Source: Hypomesus transpacificus (taxonomy: Eukaryota; Chordata; Actinopteri; Osmeriformes; Osmeridae). From it: a DNA stretch of 64,000 nt. The stretch is taken from contig NC_061074.1 in assembly GCF_021917145.1 (NCBI RefSeq), positions 5,837,837 to 5,901,836 on the forward strand, in the 5' to 3' direction. Each line of letters begins with the position of its first letter. Position 1 is the stretch's first letter. Positions 49,401-57,500 of this stretch are shown here, piece by piece. The notes beneath the pieces are model-generated. The model made no database searches. It had not been told where the DNA came from and worked only from the letters and a program-made list of their open reading frames with translations. The translations under genes were made by a program, and so were the position numbers.

Positions 49401-52400
49401 TTTTGGTTGTTCACAATATGTACTTCCTGTTTTTGACTACCCGCAATGCTGTGGGGCTATCTTGTTGTTATTATCAGTGACCTATGCACTTTGTGAAGCT
49501 CTCTCTTGGAAGTCGCTTTGGATAAAAGCGTCTGCTAAATGAATAAATGTAAATGTAATGTAAATGTAATCCATGTGAAGTTTTACAGGATTTAACAAAT
49601 TGCAGGTTAAGTAGGTTGTAATTTTCAAATATATATAATTGTTTTTATTATGTATTAATATAAACATATAGTATTAATAATTCTTGTATGCTTCATGTTT
49701 TGGTTACCTGCAATGTTTTTGGATGCAATTGTTTATAATCATTGACCTATGCACTTTTGTAAAGCTCTCTTTTGGAAGTCGCTTTGGATAAAAGCGTCTG
49801 CTAAATGAATATATGTTTTCTTCTAAGAGGAGAAATCAGGCAAACCTCTATACAGCTGACGAGCACACACACACACACACACTTACCATTCCAGGACTGA
49901 CCAGTGGTAAAGGTAGAATAACCAAGGGTGACAATACGACTTCTCCTCCTTCTTTGAGAAAAAAGTCGCCGACATTAGCAGTCGGTTCCCTAAACCCACC
50001 CTTCCTACCCCCTCACCCTCCATTACTGACCCAACTAAATGTCTAAACTCCTTCTCTCCCCTGTCCGAGGCAGAGCTCTCTGACCTCATTCTCTCTCATC
50101 GCCCCACCTCCTGTCCCCTTGATCCTGTCCCCTCCCCTCTCTTTCAAACCATCTCCCCCTCTATCATAACTTTTCTGCTCCATGTTCTAAACTCCTCTCT
50201 TACCTCTGGCACCTTCCCCTCTGCCTTCAAACAGGCCAGAGTTACCCCTTTACTCAAAAAACCCTCCCTTAACCCTGCCGTCCTCCAGAACTACAGACCG
50301 GTATCATTGTTGCCCATCTTTTCTAAAACAATTGAACGTGCTGTATCTAACCAACTGTCTAACTTCCTTTCTCAGAACAACCTGCTCAACCCCAACCAAT
50401 CGGGCTTCAAGACCGGCCACTCCACAGAGACTGCCCTCCTTTCAGTCACCACTGCCCTCCAGTCTGCCAGAGCGGCTTCCAGGTCATCCGTCATCATTCT
50501 GCTGGACCTTTCTGCGGCGTTTGATACGGTTAACCACCAGATCCTGCTCTCCAGACTTTCTGAGATGGGCATCACTGGCACTGCACTCCAGTGGATCTCA
50601 TCCTACCTGTCGGGAAGATCCTACCAGGTCTCCTGGGGAGGCAAACTGTCAGGCCCACGCCAGCTCTCCACTGGTGTCCCACAGGGCTCCGTCCTTGGTC
50701 CCCTCCTCTTCTCTCTGTACACCACCTCACTTGGACCAATCATCACCTCCCATGTCTTCTCCTACCACTGCTACGCTGACGACACGCAGCTGTACCTGTC
50801 GTTCCCTCCGACCGATCCGGGGATCTCAGCTAGGATTGAGGCCTGCCTCGCAGACATCTCCGCCTGGATGACTGAGCACCACCTCCAGCTGAACCTTGCC
50901 AAAACGGAACGAATCATCATCCCGGCCAAACCCTCCATCTCCTATGACTTCTCAAACACCCTGGGATCTGCGACGGTGACCCCCTCATCCTCTGCCAGGA
51001 ACCTTGGGGTTACCATGGATGACGAGCTCTCCCTCACGGCCCACATTGCTGCGGTCTCCCGGTCGTGTAGATTCACCCTCTACAACATCCGGAAGATCAG
51101 GAGATACCTGTCTGAGCACTCCACCCAGCTGCTTGTCCAAGCACTTGTCCTCTCCAAGTTGGACTACTGCAACTCGCTGCTCGCCGGTCTCCCATCATGC
51201 GCAACCCGACCTCTTCAGAGAATTCAGAACGCAGCGGCCCGTCTGGTCTACAATCTACCCAGACGCTCCCACGTTACCCCGCTCCTCATCTCCCTCCACT
51301 GGCTACCCATAACGGCCCACATCAGATTCAAGACCCTGGTACTGACCTTCCGAGCAGTGAACGGGACTGCGCCCGACTACATCAAGTCTCTCCTGCAGCC
51401 TTACACCCCCACCCGCCACCTACGGTCTTCTTCAGACAACCGCCTGGTGGTCCCACCTCTCAAGACCGCCCGGTCCCAGCACAAGCTCTTCTCCTGCCTG
51501 GCACCCCAGTGGTGGAATCAACTCCCCACCTCCATCAGAGACACGGACTGTCTCTCCACCTTCAAGAGAAGGCTAAAGTTCCGGGAGTACAATGGTACTT
51601 AGGAATGGTTTGCTGAACCCAACGCTAGTTTCCTCAAGGTTCACAATGACTCTTGCTTAGACTGTTGCTCTTGTTGGTTAGTGGTAGCTGATTTAAACTG
51701 TTGTATTCTTTTTTTTTTTTTTTTTTTAGTTAATCCTATTTTTATTGCTTTCCTACAGGTACACCTGCACTTAGAGATTAATGTTGTGTAATTTTAACTT
51801 GTTTAACTACATGCTCTTATGGTTTCTTCCCTTTAGCACTATTTTTTGGTTGTTCACAATATGTACTTCCTGTTTTTGACTACCCGCAATGCTGTGGGGC
51901 TATCTTGTTGTTATTATCAGTGACCTATGCACTTTGTGAAGCTCTCTCTTGGAAGTCGCTTTGGATAAAAGCGTCTGCTAAATGAATAAATGTAAATGTA
52001 ATGTAAATGTAATCCATGTGAAGTTTTACAGGATTTAACAAATTGCAGGTTAAGTAGGTTGTAATTTTCAAATATATATAATTGTTTTTATTATGTATTA
52101 ATATAAACATATAGTATTAATAATTCTTGTATGCTTCATGTTTTGGTTACCTGCAATGTTTTTGGATGCAATTGTTTATAATCATTGACCTATGCACTTT
52201 TGTAAAGCTCTCTTTTGGAAGTCGCTTTGGATAAAAGCGTCTGCTAAATGAATATATGTTTTCTTCTAAGAGGAGAAATCAGGCAAACCTCTATACAGCT
52301 GACGAGCACACACACACACACACACTTACCATTCCAGGACTGACCAGTGGTAAAGGTAGAATAACCAAGGGTGACAATAATATTATCAAATAATTCCGAT

Positions 52401-52431
52401 ACATCCAGAACCATCTGAGGAAGCCAGCCAT
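40494..52431 (-). CDS. slc13a2: SLC13A2-like Na+/dicarboxylate cotransporter (complete, 12 coding exons)
   Basis: It belongs to the SLC13 (DASS) family: plasma-membrane Na+-coupled uptake of succinate, citrate and other Krebs-cycle acids. Coding exons in transcript order: 52431-52330, 44956-44828, 44602-44466, 44256-43991, 43385-43220, 42997-42875, 42758-42552, 42021-41930, 41670-41555, 41329-41168, 41036-40899, 40622-40494 (TGA). All phases join and total 589 codons (588 residues; human SLC13A2 about 592). The two Na+/substrate signatures are intact: SNT at residues 140-142 ([13 protein letters not shown]) and SNV at 485-487 ([16 protein letters not shown]). [12 protein letters not shown] is the family signature near the C terminus. 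Multiple hydrophobic segments fit the 11-helix fold. The N terminus ([19 protein letters not shown]) and exon 2 ([10 protein letters not shown]) favour SLC13A2 over SLC13A5/A3. Intron 1 holds antisense LINE copies and an orphan piece of exon 1. Confidence 0.93.
45586..46332 (+). pseudogene. LINE endonuclease domain (ORF2 part)
   Basis: About 248 codons open, encoding most of an APE-like endonuclease: LTETWI with the metal-binding Glu, a YRPPG motif, GDFNIH with Asp/Asn, and a final SDH. The N-terminal beginning of the domain is missing. The frame is lost near 46332 before the RT domain, so it is a broken part of ORF2. Confidence 0.8.
46835..48421 (+). pseudogene. LINE reverse transcriptase domain, ORF2 part, copy 1
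   Basis: The 528-codon frame contains all RT landmarks: [16 protein letters not shown], the [15 protein letters not shown] block, the [15 protein letters not shown] block with the first catalytic Asp, [22 protein letters not shown] (catalytic Asp pair, 47495-47500), and the C-terminal HWLPI domain. At 48155 the sequence jumps back to a segment already read (duplicate of 47322 onward) in another frame, so the last ~90 residues are out-of-frame translation. The true C terminus continues in the frame 48418-49161. Confidence 0.85.
47322..48987 (+). repeat. 833-bp tandem duplication inside LINE copy 1
   Basis: Segment 47322-48154 is repeated at 48155-48987 with only about four or five substitutions seen by eye (for example CTCAAACACC/CTCAATCACC and GACGACATC/GACTACATC). 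833 is not divisible by three, so it breaks the RT frame and duplicates the YADD codons (47489-47500 and 48322-48333). It is absent from copy 2, so it arose after the larger duplication or only in this copy. Confidence 0.93.
48418..49161 (+). pseudogene. LINE ORF2 C-terminal part after the internal duplication, copy 1
   Basis: The second unit of the internal duplication plus the true 3' end of ORF2. The frame runs from ITEHH-like residues after the RT palm through [13 protein letters not shown] and [13 protein letters not shown] to FRREYNG-like terminal residues and TAG at 49159-49161. It is the same protein region as 50820-51602 of copy 2 and is separated from its own RT core by a frame change. 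Confidence 0.8.
49690..49815 (+). mobile_element. older L2-type 3' end fragment
   Basis: A diverged copy of the LINE 3' end (TGACCTATGCACTTTTGTAA ... GCGTCTGCTAAATGAATA) lies just after the younger tail at 49508-49570. The young LINE therefore lies next to an older relative. The same pair recurs at about 52132-52258 in the duplicated unit. Confidence 0.75.
49887..49936 (-). pseudogene. orphan 3' half of slc13a2 coding exon 1 with splice donor
   Basis: These 50 bases are identical to 52330-52379, the last 50 bases of coding exon 1 (residues [15 protein letters not shown]), and keep the donor GTAAGT (49881-49886). No start codon and no obvious splice acceptor precede them; LINE sequence lies immediately upstream in transcript direction. 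It lies within intron 1 of the intact gene. Confidence 0.93.
49937..52013 (+). mobile_element. L2-like LINE, copy 2 (product of the tandem duplication)
   Basis: It starts abruptly within the ORF2 linker at the duplication junction, so its 5' end is not a natural LINE truncation. It carries the RT and C-terminal domain, then the 3' tail with GGATAAAAGCGTCTGCTAAATG (about 51962-51983). It lacks the 833-bp internal duplication of copy 1 and so shows the ancestral arrangement. Confidence 0.88.
50307..51602 (+). pseudogene. LINE reverse transcriptase and C-terminal domain, copy 2, uninterrupted
   Basis: 431 codons open to TAG at 51600-51602, from LPIFSKTIE through the DLSAAFDTV block, [16 protein letters not shown] and YADD (50772-50783) to [14 protein letters not shown] 9-bp in-frame deletion near 51579 removes three residues before the end (KFREYNG). 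No endonuclease precedes it, so it is a partial ORF2, although all RT catalytic aspartates are present. Confidence 0.85.
52132..52258 (+). mobile_element. older L2-type 3' end fragment, duplicated copy
   Basis: The counterpart of 49690-49815 within the second duplication unit, followed by a CA tract and then slc13a2 exon 1. Confidence 0.7.
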
Positions 52432-54501
52432 GATCCCAGTCTTCTACTGATACTCCTGCACTTTGATTGTTTTACAAGATAAATGGCCACACTATCACAT
52501 TGTTCAAGTGAGAGACCAATAGATAAAGAGACTGAATTAAACATTAACTTTTGCTGGCAACATAACGTGTATTACCATTAGATTGTTTGGCCAAAATATA
52601 TTGATTGAGACAAAGTTTCTATACATATTCAATTTTTTATTATTGTATCACAACTCATCCAACTCAATCGATCTCTCCTATGAATTTATAAAGTTATTTA
52701 TTACATAAATATATTCAAAAGTAGTTTGTCAACAAAAAGAAGTCTTTTTTTATCAAATAAAACACAAAAACACCCCCTTTCATTCAGAATTGAACAGTCC
52801 CTTTGAGACTCAAAAAAGATCAAATGAGTACTCAAATCAGGCTGAGAATTTGGCAAACGCTTTGAGGGAAACATCAAGCATGCAAATAATAAACAGAAGA
52901 CAGTGCTCTGTGGAGAGAACATTTATGCATTCAAAATGGGAAACAATATTTCAAATATCCTTTCAAGAAATGTAAACTTATTGTAGTGGTTTTAAGTGAT
53001 ATTGAAAAATGTTACTTGTAGCTCAACCTTTTAAATTATTATCTTGACATCAATATACCCTTTTACTTCAAAATAGTTTGTATTAATAGGAAACTCCACA
53101 CCACCAAAAACTGATACAAGCCTAAGTTAAAGGGTGAACTTTAACTTAAAATTGAGGGAAAATTAAAATTACATGTTTGCTTTCAGCACATGAGCCTCTT
53201 TTCTTCCCTTAGATGAATGCATATTATGCAAAATATGAGGATATAAGCTTCTCACAGGTTCATGTTTATGAGGGTATATCTTTGTGTCCACTAATGTCAT
53301 CACCACCATCGAGAAGCAAGAAGGTATTCAAGAACTTACTTTCACAACAATAGGCAAGCTTATTAAAACTGCCCGGTTCTCATCTACCAACTGGCCACAG
53401 GCAAAATTAGGGGTCTCATCATAGTCGCAGTCTACCATCGGGATATAAAACTTCTGTTATATTTATACATGTATACTGATACATATATACAAATAAGATT
53501 GTTTACCTCTACCTCTTGAGATTCTTCTCAGAAGAGTACGTGGCTTCAGGTAAATACATGAATAACCTGTTGAGAAAATTCTTGAACAGAACTGGGTAAT
53601 TTTTCCAAAACAACTCTCCTATCAAGCAGTTTATGATGGAATAATCAAAGAGCATACTGAAAAGTTAATTCGGTATCTTCTTCTTTTTTTTTTTTACCTT
53701 TTACACAACAACAAAAAAAGATCCCATCATACAGAAACGATTCTTGAGAGAGTAAAACCTTGCATACGTTCAACTAACTAAGATGAGGAATTTTTCAGTT
53801 TTCTGTGCGATAATACAAATAAGAGCAATTACGTGATCCTGTAACAAAAATGTTTAAAAACCTAACATAATAGTAAAGAAAAAAAATACATTTAATCTGT
53901 AAATTCATCAATAGTATCAACTTTCAAAAATAAAACACTCGAAAGCGGAAACTGTGCTTCAGACACCAAACTGAAAATATGTGTCTACTGTCAATCAACA
54001 GCACGTCATTTTCTTGCCTAAAGTGTACCCCACATGATACTGTTAAAGAAATATGAAGTCAAAACGTATCTGACACACAGATAAAAAATGTCCATTCTGA
54101 AAAACGATGACATGGAGGCGTGTCAACGTAGTGTTATCAAAAGTTTCAAAACTCAAAATTACATAAATTGCAAACATTTCTTCTTTTGTAGCTTCAGGAA
54201 GTTGTTAGCTAATGGTGTTGTGCTCTCCTGCCTTGGCAGTAGTTTTCTTGAACAAGTGAAGAGACAGTAGAATTACTATGTTTTGGACGCAGCACATTTT
54301 CATTTTATACTAGCCTCTTGTGATAGTTTGTGCCTCTAACATCTAATAGTAAAGATTAATGACAACTGTGAAGTGAAGGTCTATTGCAGGCAGGGAATAC
54401 AATGTTTCTGAATTGGAATTGAGGGGGACTATGGGATTGTTCTTCCCAGTTATTTGAAAAAGGAGACATTTACATAGGGATGGGGGTTCTAGTGACCTGG
54501 G
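52432..54501 (-). other. septin4 3' UTR and slc13a2 upstream region
   Basis: Both genes are on the minus strand. From 54501 down to about 52690 is probably septin4 3' UTR (AT-rich, no coding sequence seen). The 52432-52690 stretch must then hold the slc13a2 promoter and 5' UTR. No TATA box could be assigned with confidence. Confidence 0.5.
52697..52702 (-). terminator. candidate poly(A) signal of septin4
   Basis: The complement reads AATAAA, 1.8 kb after the septin4 stop and about 270 bases before the slc13a2 start codon. A second AATAAA complement is at 52636-52641. Confidence 0.4.
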
Positions 54502-57500
54502 TTAATAGGCCTCTTTCTGAGTGTGCATCTGTTCCTGGATCTTCTGAAGCATCTCTTGCATTCGCCGTAACTGTGAAAGGAATAAGAAATGGGATTAGTA
54601 AACTAGTACAAACTCCTGTTAAATATAACAATACAGGATTTACACAGACTAATGAGAATAATTATCGTTTAAAAATGAAATTAAAAACGGAATCTGCCTG
54701 GGGGAGTATGTCAACAGTGCAATGGGGCGGTCCAATCAATATATACATGCAAACTAATTACTGTTACATGACCACACCTGCAACTCAACCGTATCCAATC
54801 ACACCAAAGTATGATAGCTCGGATCAATGTTAGTTTTGTCTAAAACACGTGTCATGACACATGTTTTTGTGTCTGTTTCATGCAATTTTCAGTCCTATCC
54901 TGTTACTACTGACCTTAAAGTTCTCCAGTTATCTAGCTACGACTGGATATTATTATAATATATGTACAGTAAGTGTCAGTGAGCCTCATCACAATGCGAG
55001 GGGATTTATTATGAATCGGCCATAGAGATTAATTTAACCCAAAATATTTATTAAAATGCATTGAGAATGGCCATGTACAGTAGGCTACTGTTTGTGTGTA
55101 TAGAAATAAACTTGTACAGTGCTGTTTATATCAAACTGACTTACCTACCACACCTTCAAAATCCAAAATAACATTTGTAACAAACTTGTGTTTGCAAAGT
55201 TTTAATGATGGTTTAATACAGAAAATAAAAAGACAGAAAGCAACACTTTCTGTTATTTAGAAAAAATGCTTGTGGGGGGAGGAAGGGGAAAATCAGTTGG
55301 ATTGTGCTTGTATACGGTGGGTCATTGTGTGCCATATCCATTGATGAAACTCATGTTATGGTTTTTTTTTCCCTTCAACTGACATGAGAGCTGGATATCC
55401 TTACTCACTACAGCACTATTACATTACTTTCTTATGACTGGGACAGGGCATTTTTGGGGGCTTGTAAAATCAGTATACTACCAGAACTGTTTACAATTTG
55501 CAGACAGCTTAAATCAATCAATAAATAAATCAATAAATAATGCCACGGTTGATTCCATCAAGAAAGACTATTCTACCTAATGTGACCTTGTATATTCTGG
55601 TCCACTCCTACAAAGGTTTGAGGCTTACAGGGCTGTACCTTGATACTGGTCCCAAACTAAAAAAATTTGACCTGTAAGATTGTACTATCCAAACTTTTCA
55701 GATCTAACTAAACGTCTGGGGAGTGGGAGCTAGGAGGGAAGTTTTCTGACAAGTTCTTCAACCACATTTTTTGACTTGACGACCAACCATTACAATGAAC
55801 ACAGAAAGACCAAGAGTAAAAGTATAGATGTGAGTGATCGACAGCCTAGAAAGATTCCCGTGTCTAAGCCATGGTCAGAGTTCTGTGTCTAAGCCATGGT
55901 CAGAGTGGGTGTCTGAGTGCTCATGTGAGTCGAGATGCTCTTGCTTGTGAGTGTTTTTGTGGTTGTGGTCCGAGTGACTGTGGTCCAGGTGTTGTACCTC
56001 TTCGTCTTTCTCTCGGATCAGCTTCTCTGTGTCTGTGTCCGCCACACTCGGTACCACAGGGATGGGGAAGTCTGTTCCACTCTCCCTGGTTAGCTTACTG
56101 CAGAGGCAGACACATTGTATACAGGACATTCAAGTAGTTTAACAGGTGTGTTAGAGAGTCGCTGTGGTGCATGTTTGCATTACTGTAAGCGTTAGTCGGA
56201 ATTCTAGGAGTGTGTGGGTGAGCGTGTGTGTGTGTGTTGGGGGTGGATGAGGGGCGTACTTGCGGTTGCGCTCCTTCACCACCATCCGGGTCATGCTCTG
56301 AATACACTGGGCTCTGTAGTTCTCATAGTGGGTCTCCCGTGTCACATCCTTCAGGTCCTGCATGTGTGTCCTCACCAGCATATTCCTCAGCTTGACAAAG
56401 TCACAGTGTGCAGAGTTTTCCACTGTTGAATGGGAGAGGGAATTTGTTAGGAAATGTGACAAACGCAGGTATACCCCTGATATGAAAATATAACGGACAT
56501 GTTGGCTTTCATTAAAGCCAAAACATACACTACACTCGATTGATCACATAATTCCGATGACATATTATCACTTAATATTCTTCTTCAAATGAATGTCCAG
56601 ACGGTGGTTACCTTCCACTATGCCCCATGGGTAGAGACGCCCCCTCACTCTCTTTCCCTTGGCCTCCACCACGGTGTTGCTGCCAATCACAGCAAATGGG
56701 ATGCTGTCCTGTAGGAGAGGGAAGGACAGTGGATTTAGGGAAACAGATGTGTGATGAAGTGATGAAGAGCATGTCTGTTACCATTTCTCATGACCCAATG
56801 CCCTCCTTCCCCTTGGTCACTTTGCTTCCTTCTCTTACATCCTGTACACTCTCCATCCATCCACCCCAGACAGCACCCCTAATGTACCACCATTTTAAAA
56901 CATAAGATTGATAGAAGTAGGAAGTAGCTGACTCTTCAAGGCTATGTAATCGTTAACATTGATGTAGTGGACATGTTATATTGCCCCCTGACAAACAAAT
57001 CTCTTAACTAAGGAGTTATACCTCCATTTTAAAAGGGTTGTCAAGAAGGTTTATGAGTAGGTTAGTGAGTGGGTAGCGTAAGGTAGCATCGAGAGAAAGG
57101 ATTACGTTTTGATTGTCTTTTCCATGAACGTAACCTATTTTGTTTTCACAGGTCACTAAGCTTTTCAATGAGCGACCAAGGATTTGAATGAATGTGGCAT
57201 TATGTGCTGTTTTAGCTAAGTCATACATGATGAGATCATACATGGAACCTCGTACTGCTCTTAGAATTTAGATTGAAGGAAATGGCTCTGGATGATTCCG
57301 GTCGAGGTGAATCTGGTTTACCTTCAGTTCCTGATCCTGCTGCTTGAAGTCCTCATCCTCATCCGAGTCACAGTCAGGGAACTGGTAGATCTTGATCCCA
57401 TACTGTTCTATCTCTTCTCGGATCTACAAGTCCGGTCAATGGAGGTGTAGAAAAGAGAGCAAAATGGAGCGAGGTTGCAATATAATGCAATAGGTTGGTT

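Larger units (their letters stand above)
45560..49570 (+). mobile_element. L2-like LINE, copy 1 (5'-truncated, frameshifted, with internal duplication)
   Basis: A non-LTR retrotransposon lying antisense in slc13a2 intron 1. An APE-type endonuclease comes first (45586-46332: LTETWI, GDFNIH at 45970-45987, SDHYF near 46147). A reverse transcriptase follows (46835 on: [16 protein letters not shown] and the catalytic YADD at 47489-47500), then the C-terminal domain typical of L2/CR1-group LINEs ([35 protein letters not shown]). The 3' end has GGATAAAAGCGTCTGCTAAATG and ATGTAAATGTA repeats. Two frameshifts separate the endonuclease, linker and RT frames, and an 833-bp tandem duplication shifts the frame again, so the copy cannot make an intact ORF2 protein. 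No ORF1 was seen. The left end is approximate. Confidence 0.85.
46654..52379 (+). repeat. tandem duplication of LINE 3' part plus part of slc13a2 exon 1
   Basis: Unit 1 (46654-49936, 3283 bp including the extra 833 bp) and unit 2 (49937-52379, 2443 bp) start with the same LINE sequence CGACTTCTCCTCCTTCTTTG. Both end inside slc13a2 coding exon 1 at GGGTGACAATA. Differences are very few: single-base changes, a 9-bp deletion near 51579 in unit 2, and a slightly different T-run. The junction at 49936/49937 has at most one base of shared sequence. The copies are therefore very young, or an assembly artefact. Confidence 0.93.
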
